64,000 bases of DNA from Pedobacter ginsenosidimutans (lineage in GTDB: Bacteria > Bacteroidota > Bacteroidia > Sphingobacteriales > Sphingobacteriaceae), in assembly GCF_001442625.1 (NCBI RefSeq), contig NZ_LMZQ01000003.1, positions 1-64,000 of the forward strand, in the 5' to 3' direction. The position numbers and the translations under genes are program-made. Every line of letters starts with the position of its first letter. Position 1 is the stretch's first letter. A model generated the notes under the pieces. That model worked only from the letters and a program-made list of their open reading frames with translations. It was not told the origin of the DNA and did no database searches. Below, piece after piece: positions 17,931 through 27,743 of the stretch.

Positions 17931-18284
17931 ATGAGCACAACAGTTGATACAGCATTTGCACCAGTTACTTTTTCTGAAGGAGCAGCTAAAGAGTTATATA
18001 AATTAAAGGATCAGCAGGAGATCAGTGAAGATTATGGATTACGTGTTGGCGTAGAAGGTGGCGGCTGTGCTGGCATGAATTACGTTTTAGGTTTTGATCA
18101 GAAAAAAGATGGCGATCAGGAATTTTTTATTGATGGTATTAAGGTTTTTATGAACAAAGCACACCAGATGTACTTAATGGGCATGATGATCGATTGGCAG
18201 GATGGATTAAATTCACGCGGTTTTACCTTCGTTAATCCTAACGCAACCAGCACCTGCGGTTGTGGCACGAGTTTCTCGGCATAA
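17931..18284 (+). CDS. A-type iron-sulfur carrier (IscA/HesB/ErpA family)
   Basis: 117 residues. The three conserved cysteines are present: one in GGGCAGMNYVLGF and two in the C-terminal STCGCGTSFSA. It accepts and delivers Fe-S clusters in the cytoplasm. Not part of a visible suf or isc operon in this window; it is a single-gene unit with its own promoter and terminator. Which subfamily (IscA, SufA, ErpA) it belongs to cannot be decided from sequence alone. Confidence 0.9.
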   Translation: MSTTVDTAFAPVTFSEGAAKELYKLKDQQEISEDYGLRVGVEGGGCAGMNYVLGFDQKKDGDQEFFIDGIKVFMNKAHQMYLMGMMIDWQDGLNSRGFTFVNPNATSTCGCGTSFSA

Positions 18285-18311
18285 ATAAAATATTATTGTA
18301 ACATATAGTGC

Positions 18312-18345
18312 AGTCCCCTTGTCTAAACATCGGGACTTTTTTTAT
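18312..18345 (+). terminator. Intrinsic terminator after the IscA-type gene
   Basis: AGTCCC (18312-18317) pairs with GGGACT (18332-18337), followed by a run of seven T and further T-rich sequence. Confidence 0.65.
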
Positions 18346-18447
18346 TTTTACCCATAGAGGTTGAAGGCAAAAGGTATAGGGTATAAGGTTAATCCATCTT
18401 AATACTTGATACTCAATACTTGATCCGATACTTGATACTTACAATAA

Positions 18448-19677
18448 ATGAATTACAGAGAAAACATCAGACTGGCATTAGAATCTATTAAAGCGAACCG
18501 CTTACGTACTATGCTTACCGCCTTAATTATTGCCATTGGTTTAATGGCTTTGGTTGGGATTTTAACCACTCTCGATGCTGTAAAGAAAAGTATGACGGAT
18601 GCTTTTAGTAGCATGGGAGCCAACTCTTTTACCATCAGAAACCGCGGTACGGGGATTAGAATTGGTAATGGCAAACGCCCAAAACCTTTTAAAGCCATCC
18701 GCTACGAAGATGCCGTTAAATTTAAAGATAGTCTGAATACGCCTGCAACTGTTGCCGTAAGTGTTTTTGCCAGTGGTGGTTCTACCATCAAATATGGGAG
18801 TTTAAAAACCAATCCCAATATCAATGTTCAGGGTATAGATGAAAATGGCTTAGCCTCTCAGGGATTAAATTTATCACAAGGAAGAAATTTTAGTGTTTCT
18901 GAAATACAGCTCGGAAGCAACGTTTGTATTGTTGGTGGCGAAGTAGTTGAAAAATTATTTAAAGATTCCGATCCGTTAGACAAACTGATCAACGTAGGTA
19001 ACAACCGCTTTAAAATTGTTGGCATATTAGAGAAAAAAGGATCGAGCATGGGCTTTAGCGGCGATAGGGCGGTTTATGTGCCTTTGCTAAAAGCCAAACA
19101 GATTAATGCTAATGCCAATCCATCTTACACCATAACGGTAATGGTACCCAGCAATGAGATGCAGGAAAACATTATTGGCGAATCTACTGCACTATTCAGA
19201 AATATCCGGAAGGTAAAAGTGAACGAAACCAATAATTTCGAGATTACCAAGAGTGATGCTATTGCTCAAACTTTATTCGAAAACCTGGCATTTGTAGCTA
19301 TTGGTGGTGTTGCCATTGGAATTATAACCCTGATTGGAGCTTCAATCGGCTTAATGAATATCATGCTGGTTTCGGTTACTGAACGTACACGCGAAATAGG
19401 CATCCGTAAAGCTATTGGCGCAAACCCGAAGGTAATTCGCCGCCAATTCTTGATCGAGGCTGTGGTAATCTGTTTAATGGGTGGAGCCCTGGGGATTTTT
19501 CTGGGAATAGTTTTAGGAAACCTGATCTCCCTCGCTATGGGTGGTGCATTCTTAATCCCCTGGCTATTTATTATTGGTGGTTTTGTATTATGTGTATTGG
19601 TAGGTATCCTATCTGGGTATTACCCTGCTAAAAAAGCATCAAAGCTAGATCCTGTAGAGGCCTTGAGGTACGAATAA
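18448..19677 (+). CDS. ABC transporter permease, MacB/FtsX type
   Basis: 409 residues. N-terminal helix (SIKANRLRTMLTALIIAIGL), a large periplasmic MacB-PCD-like domain (about 40-280), then three C-terminal helices with the FtsX signature VTERTREIGIRKAIGA and the final DPVEALRYE. Usually works with a MacB-type ATPase and a membrane-fusion protein; neither is encoded next to it. The 160 nt upstream hold three short ATACTTGATACT-like repeats. Substrate unknown. Confidence 0.88.
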   Translation: MNYRENIRLALESIKANRLRTMLTALIIAIGLMALVGILTTLDAVKKSMTDAFSSMGANSFTIRNRGTGIRIGNGKRPKPFKAIRYEDAVKFKDSLNTPATVAVSVFASGGSTIKYGSLKTNPNINVQGIDENGLASQGLNLSQGRNFSVSEIQLGSNVCIVGGEVVEKLFKDSDPLDKLINVGNNRFKIVGILEKKGSSMGFSGDRAVYVPLLKAKQINANANPSYTITVMVPSNEMQENIIGESTALFRNIRKVKVNETNNFEITKSDAIAQTLFENLAFVAIGGVAIGIITLIGASIGLMNIMLVSVTERTREIGIRKAIGANPKVIRRQFLIEAVVICLMGGALGIFLGIVLGNLISLAMGGAFLIPWLFIIGGFVLCVLVGILSGYYPAKKASKLDPVEALRYE

Positions 19678-19857
19678 CCCCCAGCCCCTAAAGGGGAGTT
19701 AATGGCAGGGAGTATATAGCAACAGTAAATCTATATTTTATCCTTCCTCTAGTTCTGTCCAAAGTTATTTAACTAACAAAATTAAATAACGTCTTTTTTA
19801 AAAGATTAGTTATTACCGTCAGCAAGGCAAAGTCCCTTTTAGGGGATTTAGGGGGCC
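19677..19857. repeat. Inverted pair of CCCCTAAAGGGG-type intergenic repeats
   Basis: Between two convergent genes, AACCCCCAGCCCCTAAAGGG continued by GA (19677-19699) and, reversed, a related copy ending TTTAGGGGGCCT (19829-19856) form an inverted pair. These C-rich/G-rich blocks may help terminate both transcripts. Nothing else is seen in the gap. Confidence 0.45.
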
Positions 19858-20594
19858 TAAAGCAAGGCGTTATTCAACTGAGACTGAGTAAGCAGTTGTT
19901 GCATCAAGGGCATACTAAGACTATCTTCGAGCGCTGCAGCATGTTTTAAATGGTGCATATCACTGCCTACAAAATCGACCATATGGTTTTCGACCATTTC
20001 TCCTGCTACTTTTTTTGCGCCAGCACCATAATAACCTGTTAAAGCAATGCCGTTCATTTGCAACAGGCAGCCGGTTTCTCTGATCTGATGATAACTTTCG
20101 AAAGAATTGTAGTAGTAAGGGTAACGCTCAGGATGCGCCAACACAGGTTTGTATCCGGCATCCTGCATCATCTTTATAAAATCGATCAGGTTCTGAGGGG
20201 CATTTATATAAGATAATTCAAACAAAAGATAATTATTCCCAAAAGTTAAAACCTCTTTCTGTCTGATTTTTTTCTCCAGGGTTTCATCCAGATAATATTC
20301 GGCAGCGGCATCAACTTCCAGATCGAGTTCAATTTCTTGCAAACCTTTTCGTAATGTATCAAGGCCACGGTTAATGGTATCGGGCGTATTCCGAAAATAA
20401 TCAGCCATGATGTGCGGAGTGGCAATCAGTTTCTTATAACCTAAAGCTTTAAATTTTTTCGCCAAAAGGAAAGAATCTTTAAGCGTTTGTGCACCATCGT
20501 CAATCCCAGGAATAATGTGCGAATGCATATCTGTTCCAATACCGGAGAAGTTAAATTCGGGTGCTATTTTTTTCTTTTTAAATAATCCGAACAT
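19857..20594 (-). CDS. CpsB/YwqE-like PHP-domain tyrosine phosphatase
   Basis: 245 residues. The metal-binding PHP motifs are in order: DMHSHIIPGIDDGAQ near residue 22, ATPHIM, HPERYPYYY and GSDMHHL near residue 215. CpsB/YwqE enzymes dephosphorylate tyrosine kinases that control capsule or exopolysaccharide assembly. The position at the end of a ugd-uxs-galE operon supports this. No matching BY-kinase is in the window. Confidence 0.85.
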   Translation of the reverse strand: MFGLFKKKKIAPEFNFSGIGTDMHSHIIPGIDDGAQTLKDSFLLAKKFKALGYKKLIATPHIMADYFRNTPDTINRGLDTLRKGLQEIELDLEVDAAAEYYLDETLEKKIRQKEVLTFGNNYLLFELSYINAPQNLIDFIKMMQDAGYKPVLAHPERYPYYYNSFESYHQIRETGCLLQMNGIALTGYYGAGAKKVAGEMVENHMVDFVGSDMHHLKHAAALEDSLSMPLMQQLLTQSQLNNALL

Positions 20595-20611
20595 AATGGT
20601 AGATCATAGCT

Positions 20612-21169
20612 TTAACTTATCTCTTTTGGCAAATTACTTGCCTCTGCTGCACCAGCTAATTTAGAGGAATAGATTTTATCGAGCAAATTATTTAAGTCTT
20701 CACTTAAATCGAACTGCAGGTCTTCGTGCAGTTTTTTGAATTTATTTAGGGTTACCGCGACAGTTTTTAAGTAAAATATACTAAAAAGCATCATAAAATC
20801 ACGGTAACCAAAAATTGATTTCTTATAATCAAAAGGGATGGCATTGAGGATAAACAGTTTCAATTCTACCTCACCAACAGGATCTTTAGTCACTTTATAA
20901 AAATGATTAACCGAGGTAATCATTTTCCGAACCTTTACCAATGCCTCTTTGGCATTTAGTTTTTTCAGTTCCAGAATCTGTTCTTCCACATCGGCTTTAA
21001 TCCTTTCCTTCCGATCTTCCAAATCGGTTTCATCTTCTAACAATTTGTAATGAAGATGCTCTGTAAGCACTTTATCTTTAGCCACCAAACGCAGCAATAG
21101 CTTGTCTTTTTCTTTGACAGGCAATTCTGTTATAGCAGTTTTTAGATCCTTGTGCTCCGATAACTTCAT
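20612..21169 (-). CDS. Conserved hypothetical protein in the sugar-nucleotide operon
   Basis: 185 residues, charged and almost entirely helical, without signal peptide or membrane helix. A repeated KLKxxxxE-type pattern suggests coiled-coil portions (about 40-85). It starts 1 nt from the end of galE and lies 17 nt before the CpsB-like gene. The function is not recognised; co-occurrence suggests only a link with the operon, not a specific role. Confidence 0.7.
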   Translation of the reverse strand: MKLSEHKDLKTAITELPVKEKDKLLLRLVAKDKVLTEHLHYKLLEDETDLEDRKERIKADVEEQILELKKLNAKEALVKVRKMITSVNHFYKVTKDPVGEVELKLFILNAIPFDYKKSIFGYRDFMMLFSIFYLKTVAVTLNKFKKLHEDLQFDLSEDLNNLLDKIYSSKLAGAAEASNLPKEIS

Positions 21170-22192
21170 TTAAAAAGGGTTAGCCTTGATGTATTTTTCC
21201 CACTCCCATGCAGAGCGCATCATCTCATTGATATCAAGATTGGCTTTCCAGCCCAGTTCGTTATTCGATTTTTGAACGTCGCCATAAATCTGAACAATAT
21301 CACCGGCCCTTCTTGGACCGATTTTATACTCAAGTTTCTCTCCGTTCACTTTTTCGAAAGCTGCAATAATTTCTAAAACCGAAGAGCCTTTACCAGTACC
21401 AATATTGAACACATCATAATTACCGTTAGGATTTCCTTCTTCCAGTTTCTTAATCGCTGCAACGTGTGCTTTTGCCAGATCAACCACATGGATATAATCG
21501 CGGATGGCGGAACCATCAGGCGTATTGTAATCGTCGCCATAAACCGTAATCGGACCACGTTTGCCAATAGCCGATTGGGTTATGAAAGGGACAAGATTGG
21601 CAGGAACACCATTTGGCAATTCGCCAATTAAAGCGGTTTCGTGCGCTCCAACAGGATTGAAATAACGCAAAGCGATAACATTTAGGTTGGGAGTTACTGC
21701 AGCAGTTTCTGCCAATATTTCTTCGGCAATCTGTTTGGTATTTCCGTAAGGCGATTCGGCTTTCTGTACTGGCGCAGCTTCAGTTACCGGTAAAGTTTCT
21801 GGCTGACCATAAACGGTACAAGATGAAGAAAAAACAAAATTGATCTTCCTGTTAAACGAAGTTAATAGGTTAATTAAACCGTAAAAATTGTTTTTATAAT
21901 ACTTTAAGGGTTGTTCTACCGATTCGCCAACAGCTTTTGATGCTGCAAAATGAATAATTCCATCAATATCGGTGTGATTTTCTGCAAATTCCTGAACTGC
22001 TCTATCATCCTGTAAATCGATCTCATGAAAATCGAACCATTTGCCAGTAATCGCATGAAGCTGGGTTAAAATTTTGATGTTCGAGTTAGAAAGGTTATCT
22101 ACAATTACGACTTCGTATCCTGCGTTGTGTAACTCTACTGCTGTGTGCGAACCTATATATCCTGTTCCACCAGTAACTAATATTTTTGCCAT
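21170..22192 (-). CDS. galE: UDP-glucose 4-epimerase
   Basis: 340 residues, standard for GalE. The NAD-binding motif GGTGYIGSHT is at 8-17, the catalytic Ser/Thr in FSSSCTVYG at 121-129, and the YxxxK pair is Y149 and K153. The substrate signature NPVGAHETALIGE and IRDYIHVVDLA are typical. Interconverts UDP-glucose and UDP-galactose. Spacing to its neighbours is 1 and 0 nt, so it is cotranscribed with the UDP-glucuronate enzymes. Confidence 0.92.
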   Translation of the reverse strand: MAKILVTGGTGYIGSHTAVELHNAGYEVVIVDNLSNSNIKILTQLHAITGKWFDFHEIDLQDDRAVQEFAENHTDIDGIIHFAASKAVGESVEQPLKYYKNNFYGLINLLTSFNRKINFVFSSSCTVYGQPETLPVTEAAPVQKAESPYGNTKQIAEEILAETAAVTPNLNVIALRYFNPVGAHETALIGELPNGVPANLVPFITQSAIGKRGPITVYGDDYNTPDGSAIRDYIHVVDLAKAHVAAIKKLEEGNPNGNYDVFNIGTGKGSSVLEIIAAFEKVNGEKLEYKIGPRRAGDIVQIYGDVQKSNNELGWKANLDINEMMRSAWEWEKYIKANPF

Positions 22193-22193
22193 T

Positions 22194-23183
22194 TTAACGG
22201 TTAAATGTGGTAAAATCTTTATGATCTATCTTCTCCAAAGCCTCTGCAGGCAATGATTTAAAATATTCGTATGTAATTTTCAATCCTTCAGCACGGCCTA
22301 CTTTTGGCTCCCATCCTAATATCGCTCTCGCTTTGGTAATATCAGGTCTGCGCTGTTTAGGATCATCCTGCGGAAGTTCTTTATAAACAATTTTCTGCGT
22401 GGTGCCCGTAAGTTTGATAATTTCCTCACAGAACTGCTTGATGGTGATTTCATCCGGATTACCAATGTTTACAGGCTGTGCATAATCGCTCATCAATAAA
22501 CGGTAAATTCCTTCAATCAGGTCATCAACATAACAGAAAGAACGTGTCTGACTTCCGTCACCAAAGATAGTTAAATCTTCGCCTCTTAAGGCCTGCCCGA
22601 TAAAAGCTGGTAAAACACGACCATCATTCAGGCGCATTCTTGGCCCGTAAGTATTAAAGATTCTGACGATTCTGGTTTCTACGCCATGGAAGGTATGGTA
22701 GGCCATGGTGATGGCTTCCTGAAAACGTTTGGCCTCATCATAAACGCCACGTGGACCAACCGGGTTTACATTGCCCCAATATTCCTCTGGCTGAGGGTTT
22801 ACATTTGGATCGCCATATACCTCAGAGGTTGATGCAATCAACATCCTCGCATTTTTATTCCTGGCAAGGCCCAAAAGATTATGCGTACCCAACGAACCTA
22901 CTTTAAGGGTCTGTATCGGAATTTTAAGGTAATCGATCGGACTTGCAGGTGAAGCAAAGTGTAAAATGTAATGAAGTTTGCCCGGAATATGTACAAATTT
23001 GGAAACATCATGGTTATAAAACTCGAAATTTTCCAGTTTGAACAAGTGTTCGATATTTGCCATATCGCCCGTAATCAGGTTATCCATTCCGATAACGTGA
23101 TAGCCCTCTTTCACAAAACGATCACAAAGGTGCGAGCCTAAAAATCCGGCGGCACCTGTAATCAATATTCTCTTTTGACCCAT
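22194..23183 (-). CDS. UDP-glucuronate decarboxylase (UDP-xylose synthase)
   Basis: 329 residues, extended [13 protein letters not shown] at 10-19, the catalytic region [10 protein letters not shown] (117-126), and Y148/K152 in RGVYDEAKR. The ordered motifs [16 protein letters not shown] and [10 protein letters not shown] are characteristic of bacterial UXS enzymes. Converts UDP-glucuronate, supplied by the upstream Ugd, to UDP-xylose (or the 4-keto intermediate). One nt separates it from galE. Confidence 0.88.
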   Translation of the reverse strand: MGQKRILITGAAGFLGSHLCDRFVKEGYHVIGMDNLITGDMANIEHLFKLENFEFYNHDVSKFVHIPGKLHYILHFASPASPIDYLKIPIQTLKVGSLGTHNLLGLARNKNARMLIASTSEVYGDPNVNPQPEEYWGNVNPVGPRGVYDEAKRFQEAITMAYHTFHGVETRIVRIFNTYGPRMRLNDGRVLPAFIGQALRGEDLTIFGDGSQTRSFCYVDDLIEGIYRLLMSDYAQPVNIGNPDEITIKQFCEEIIKLTGTTQKIVYKELPQDDPKQRRPDITKARAILGWEPKVGRAEGLKITYEYFKSLPAEALEKIDHKDFTTFNR

Positions 23184-23184
23184 T

Positions 23185-24495
23185 TTAATCTATTAGTTTT
23201 CTACCTATGCTATTATAATAATAGCCAAGATCGATCATTTTTTGCAAATCGTACAAATTTCGACCGTCGAAAACCACTTTATTTTTTAAAATGTTGTCGA
23301 TTTTCTCAAAATCAGGGTTACGGAAAACCGACCATTCTGTTGCAATCAACAGTGCGTCAGCACCTTCTAAAGCTTCGTATTGGTTTTTAGCATAATTTAC
23401 CTGATCGCCAATAACGTTTTTAACATTTGTCATCGCCTCCGGATCGAACACGGTAACGGTTGCACCGTTCTTAACCAGTGCATCGATAATATATAAGGCC
23501 GGTGCCTCGCGGATATCGTCGGTTTCTGGTTTAAAGGCCAAACCCCAAAGTGCAAAATGTTTGTCCTTGATATCACCTTTATAGTATTTAAGCACTTTGT
23601 CAACCAGGATTGTTTTTTGTCTTTCATTAACCTCCATTACCGATTTCAGGATCTGAAAATCGTAGGCATAATCATCAGATGATTTTACCAATGCCTGAAC
23701 ATCTTTAGGGAAACATGAACCGCCGTAACCTACCCCCGGAAAAAGAAAACGTTTACCGATACGGTCATCAGAACCAATGCCCCTTCTTACCGAATCAACA
23801 TCAGCACCTACGAGCTCACAAAGGTTGGCTACCTCGTTCATGAAGGTAATTTTGGTGGCGAGGAAAGAGTTTGCCGCATATTTAGTCAATTCAGAAGAAC
23901 GCTCATCCATAAAAAGAATCGGGTTCCCCTGACGTACATAAGGACCGTATAGTTCAGTCATCAGCTTTTTCGCCTTTTCACTTTTTGTACCAAGCACAAC
24001 ACGGTCTGGTTTCATAAAGTCATCAACTGCTACACCCTCTCTTAAAAACTCAGGATTGGATACCACGTCTACTTCAATCGAAGTATTTTCGGCAAAAACA
24101 GCCTTTACCTTATCGGCCGTTCCAACCGGAACCGTTGATTTATTTACGATGACCTTATATTCGGTAATCAGTTTTGAAATATCCTTTGCAGCGCCTAAAA
24201 TATAAGAAAGATCAGCAGCGCCGTCTCCACCCGGAGGCGTTGGCAAAGCCATAAAAATAATCTGCGCATCTTTTACAGCATCTGCAAGATTTGTCGTAAA
24301 AGTTAACCTTTCCTGTTCTATATTTCTATGGAACAAAAGATCTAAACCAGGCTCATAAATCGGCACTTCGCCAGCTTGCATTTTTTTTACTTTCGCTTCA
24401 TTAATGTCAACACATATTACATCATTTCCTGTTTCTGCTAAACAGGTTCCGGTAACTAAACCTACGTATCCGGTACCAATAACGGCTATCTTCAT
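23185..24495 (-). CDS. ugd: UDP-glucose 6-dehydrogenase
   Basis: 436 residues. NAD-binding [10 protein letters not shown] (7-16), substrate loop [12 protein letters not shown], and catalytic Cys261 in [12 protein letters not shown]. The C-terminal third domain has FDPEAM and ALLIATEW. Two-step oxidation of UDP-glucose to UDP-glucuronate. First gene of the five-gene run ugd, uxs, galE, unknown, CpsB-like; the whole run spans gaps of 0-17 nt. Confidence 0.93.
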   Translation of the reverse strand: MKIAVIGTGYVGLVTGTCLAETGNDVICVDINEAKVKKMQAGEVPIYEPGLDLLFHRNIEQERLTFTTNLADAVKDAQIIFMALPTPPGGDGAADLSYILGAAKDISKLITEYKVIVNKSTVPVGTADKVKAVFAENTSIEVDVVSNPEFLREGVAVDDFMKPDRVVLGTKSEKAKKLMTELYGPYVRQGNPILFMDERSSELTKYAANSFLATKITFMNEVANLCELVGADVDSVRRGIGSDDRIGKRFLFPGVGYGGSCFPKDVQALVKSSDDYAYDFQILKSVMEVNERQKTILVDKVLKYYKGDIKDKHFALWGLAFKPETDDIREAPALYIIDALVKNGATVTVFDPEAMTNVKNVIGDQVNYAKNQYEALEGADALLIATEWSVFRNPDFEKIDNILKNKVVFDGRNLYDLQKMIDLGYYYNSIGRKLID

Positions 24496-24701
24496 CTGTT
24501 ATAATTTATTAAACAATATTAAATTGTTTTTTATCGGTTTTAATGAGCTCGCAAGCTCGGTTACTTTTAGCTGCTATGAAGTAATCATGACCTGTCTATT
24601 TATTGTATTGAATGATAGGCCAAATCGCGAGAACTCCATATATTTTTAAGCTTTTTAAATATATTCGTTTTATCTTGCCACGAAGATATGAAATTACACT
24701 A

Positions 24702-25928
24702 ATGCTTTTGCTTTACATTATCGGAATTCGGGTTTACACTTTGCTCATCAGGATATTTTCATTATTTAATCCTAAGGCCAAACTGTTTATAAATGGGCGT
24801 AAAAATAGCTATACACAAATTGTTCAGAAAATAAATCCGAACGAAAAACACATATGGTTTCATTTTGCTTCTTTGGGAGAATTTGAACAGGGCCGACCGG
24901 TTTTGGAAAAACTAAAATCGCTTTATCCAGCTAAAAAAATCGTAGTTACTTTTTTCTCCCCTTCGGGATACGAAATCCGGAAAAATTATGCCCTGGCAGA
25001 TGTATTTTATCTCCCCATTGATACCGCAGCCAACGCCAAACGTTTTATAGCAAGCATTAATCCCGAAATGGCCATTTTCACCAAATACGAATTTTGGCAT
25101 TTTTATTTTAAGGAATTAAAAGATAAGGGCATTCCTTTATATGTGATTTCTGGCATTTTTAGAGAAAATCAGGCATTTTTTAAATGGTACGGTGGCTTTT
25201 ACCGCAATATTTTAAAATCTGTTACTTACTTTTTTGTGCAAAATGAAGAAAGTAAAAATCTTTTAAAATCGATCGGATTAAATAATGTCACCATAAATGG
25301 CGATACCCGTTTCGACCGTGTTTACGAAAATGCACAATCGCCCAAGCAGCTTAGCCTAATCGAAAGCTTTATTGGCAACTCCCCTACATTAGTTTGCGGA
25401 AGTACCTGGCCTGAAGATGAAAAAATATTATCGGCTTTGCCTGAAAAATATCCCAGCTGGAAGTTTATTATCGCACCACATGAGATCCATGAAAGCCATA
25501 TCGAAAGTATCGAGAAACAATTTTCAATTGGCAGTGTGCGGTTTTCAGTTCTCGAGGCTCAAATCTCAGATCTCAAATCTCAAATCTTAATAATCGACAA
25601 CATCGGCATGCTTTCTTCTTTATACCAATATGGAAATGTAGCCTATATTGGTGGCGGTTTTGGAACGGGAATACACAACACTTTAGAAGCTGCAGCGTTT
25701 GGTTTGCCTGTAATTTTCGGCCCGAAATACGATAAATTTCAGGAAGCGAAAGATCTAATTGCCATAGGTGCAGCCAAAAGCATTTCTTCTGTTGAGGAAT
25801 TGATTGGTGCTTTTGAGGATTTTGCAAAAAATGAAGATGCCGCAGCGCAAGCCAAAAGATATGTTGCAGATAAAAAAGGGGCAACCCATCAGATTATTTC
25901 GATGATTACGAAATCAGATCAGCCTTAG
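24702..25928 (+). CDS. waaA: 3-deoxy-D-manno-octulosonic acid transferase (Kdo transferase)
   Basis: About 408 residues from the ATG at 24702. That start is preferred over an in-frame ATG at 24612 because family members begin with an LLLYIIGIRVYTLL-type membrane anchor followed by SLFNPKAKLFINGRK. GT-B fold: GRKN, SLGEFEQGRPVLEKLK, the second-domain CGSTWPEDEKIL, and GGGFGTGIHNTLEAAAFG. Adds Kdo to lipid A precursor at the inner membrane. Its 3' end overlaps the convergent gluconokinase gene by 23 nt. Upstream gap to the divergent ugd is about 200 nt. Confidence 0.87.
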   Translation: MLLLYIIGIRVYTLLIRIFSLFNPKAKLFINGRKNSYTQIVQKINPNEKHIWFHFASLGEFEQGRPVLEKLKSLYPAKKIVVTFFSPSGYEIRKNYALADVFYLPIDTAANAKRFIASINPEMAIFTKYEFWHFYFKELKDKGIPLYVISGIFRENQAFFKWYGGFYRNILKSVTYFFVQNEESKNLLKSIGLNNVTINGDTRFDRVYENAQSPKQLSLIESFIGNSPTLVCGSTWPEDEKILSALPEKYPSWKFIIAPHEIHESHIESIEKQFSIGSVRFSVLEAQISDLKSQILIIDNIGMLSSLYQYGNVAYIGGGFGTGIHNTLEAAAFGLPVIFGPKYDKFQEAKDLIAIGAAKSISSVEELIGAFEDFAKNEDAAAQAKRYVADKKGATHQIISMITKSDQP

Positions 25929-26412
25929 CAATTTCTTCCACAATTTCGGGAATACCCTGATCAATAGAAACCGTTATTACATCTTGTTCATCAGCCTGAG
26001 GCTCTTCCAGTGTTTCAAACTGGCTTTTCAATAAGCTGCTCGGCATATATTGATGAGAACGTTTAACAATCCTTTCGTGAATTAAATCGAAACTTCCTTT
26101 TAAATAAACAAAGCAGATTGATGTATTATCTGTTCTCAGCAAATCGCGGTAAGATTTTTTCAATGCAGAACAAGCGATAATGCATGTTGCTCCATGGGCA
26201 ACATGTTCGCGGCCAACTTTCGCAATCAATTGTAGCCAATCTAAACGATCAGCATCTGTTAACGGAATTCCGGCAGCCATCTTATCTACATTACGTTGCG
26301 AATGCAGGTTATCGCCATCTATAAATTCGGCATTTATTCTCGGGGCCAAAGCTTTACCAACGACTGTTTTACCACTTCCCGAAACGCCCATTAAAATAAT
26401 AAAGCTCGCCAT
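25906..26412 (-). CDS. Gluconokinase (GntK family)
   Basis: 168 residues, usual size. P-loop GVSGSGKTVVGKALA near residue 8, then the family motifs FIDGDNLHSQRNVDKMAAGI and GIPLTDADRLDWL, and CSALKKSYRDLLR. Phosphorylates gluconate to 6-phosphogluconate using ATP. No gluconate transporter or regulator nearby. Placed 7 nt after ferrochelatase, so probably cotranscribed without a functional link. Confidence 0.88.
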   Translation of the reverse strand: MASFIILMGVSGSGKTVVGKALAPRINAEFIDGDNLHSQRNVDKMAAGIPLTDADRLDWLQLIAKVGREHVAHGATCIIACSALKKSYRDLLRTDNTSICFVYLKGSFDLIHERIVKRSHQYMPSSLLKSQFETLEEPQADEQDVITVSIDQGIPEIVEEIAKADLIS

Positions 26413-26419
26413 ATTTAAA

Positions 26420-27430
26420 CTATTTAACCATTCCAGCCAAAGCCTCGATAAACACAGGACTATCGTTTAAACTTTCTACCAGCTGAACATGTTCTCCACC
26501 TAAAGCCTTAAACTCTTCGTGGTACTCAACTGTGATTTCGTAAAGCGTTTCCAAGCAATCGGCCACAAAAGCAGGACTAAAAACCAAAAGACGTTTTTTG
26601 CCTTCACCAGCCAATTGCTTCAACACATCGGTAGTATAGGGTTGCACCCATGGCTCTTTCCCTAAGCGCGATTGGAAACAAACGGTATATTGATCTTTTG
26701 ACAGATTTAATTCTTTGGCAATTAATCTGGCTGTATCATGTCCTTGTGCAGAATAACAGAATTTATTGGTATCGTTTAATGTCTGACAGCAATCGGCACT
26801 TTTCAAACAGTAACTTCCAGTATGATCGCACTTTAGCAATTGACGTTCAGGTAAGCCATGGAAACTGAACAATACGTGATCGTAGCTTTCTACATGATGT
26901 TTTTTGGCATTTTCTGCAAAAACTTTAATCATTAATTCGTTATCATGGAACGAATTAACAAACGAGATTGGCGGAACCGTTGGCCATTTGCTCACCAATT
27001 CCATTACCAGTTGCATTACCGAGCCTGTACTGGCAGAGGCATATTGAGGAAACATCGGGATAACCTGAATACTTTCTACTAAACCTGCTTTTAAGTTTGC
27101 CAGCGCCGATTCGATTGACGGACTTTGGTAACGCATAGCCAATTCTACATGATAATCGTCGCCCAATCTTTCTTGCAGCATTTTAGCCTGTAACCTACTG
27201 TAATACAATAGCGGAGAACCATTTTCGCCCCAGATTTCTTGATATAATTTTGCTGTTTTAGGGCTACGGAAAGGAACAATAATACCTTTAACCAATAATG
27301 TCCTGTTCAACTTAGGGATATCGATTACCCGCTCGTCCATTAAAAATTGATCTAAGTATTTTCTAACATCTGCCGTTGCCGGACTATCAGGTGTTCCTAA
27401 ATTTACCAGTAAAATTCCCTTTTTGCTCAT
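26420..27430 (-). CDS. hemH: Ferrochelatase
   Basis: 336 residues. Starts with GILLVNLGTPDSP, typical of HemH. The metal-site His is in LFSFHGLPERQL, followed by C-rich SYCLKSADCCQT and the conserved SRLGKEPWVQPYT and FSPAFVADCLETLYEI. Inserts Fe2+ into protoporphyrin IX, the last step of protoheme synthesis. The cysteine cluster may be a small metal site or just variation. Confidence 0.92.
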   Translation of the reverse strand: MSKKGILLVNLGTPDSPATADVRKYLDQFLMDERVIDIPKLNRTLLVKGIIVPFRSPKTAKLYQEIWGENGSPLLYYSRLQAKMLQERLGDDYHVELAMRYQSPSIESALANLKAGLVESIQVIPMFPQYASASTGSVMQLVMELVSKWPTVPPISFVNSFHDNELMIKVFAENAKKHHVESYDHVLFSFHGLPERQLLKCDHTGSYCLKSADCCQTLNDTNKFCYSAQGHDTARLIAKELNLSKDQYTVCFQSRLGKEPWVQPYTTDVLKQLAGEGKKRLLVFSPAFVADCLETLYEITVEYHEEFKALGGEHVQLVESLNDSPVFIEALAGMVK

Positions 27431-27743
27431 CTATAAAGAATATGTTTCGTGGCGCAAATATCGCCTTTTTATTGTTTTTTCCCTATGCTTAAAATGTGAT
27501 TGCAAACATTTTTTAGTCAAAGAAGTGTTATTTCATACTTCCAAAGGCTATCAAGCAATAGCGTGTAAATACATAGTGAAAACTTCCCGTCATAAGTAGT
27601 GAAAAATCATGAGCAATTATTAAAATTGAACTTTAAATCGCATAAATATGCTGTCAGATGTTACCATCTGACAGTTAGATCAAGTAAAAATTATTTGGAA
27701 ATTAGTTAATGCCGGATGGTAACATCCAACACCACGGATAAAC
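27431..27743. repeat. Intergenic region with two hairpins sharing a GATGGTAACATC core
   Basis: The first hairpin is CTGTCAGATG (27651-27660) with CATCTGACAG (27665-27674) and a 4-nt loop. The second, smaller one is GGATG-GTAA-CATCC (27714-27727). The core GATGGTAACATC appears in opposite orientation in the two, as for REP-type palindromes. No T-run follows, so termination is unlikely. No gene is seen in this stretch. Confidence 0.5.

Noticed and set aside
27651..27674. Terminator for crtW
   Set aside because: A good hairpin, but no T-run in the direction of transcription, and it shares its core with another palindrome nearby; REP-like is more likely.
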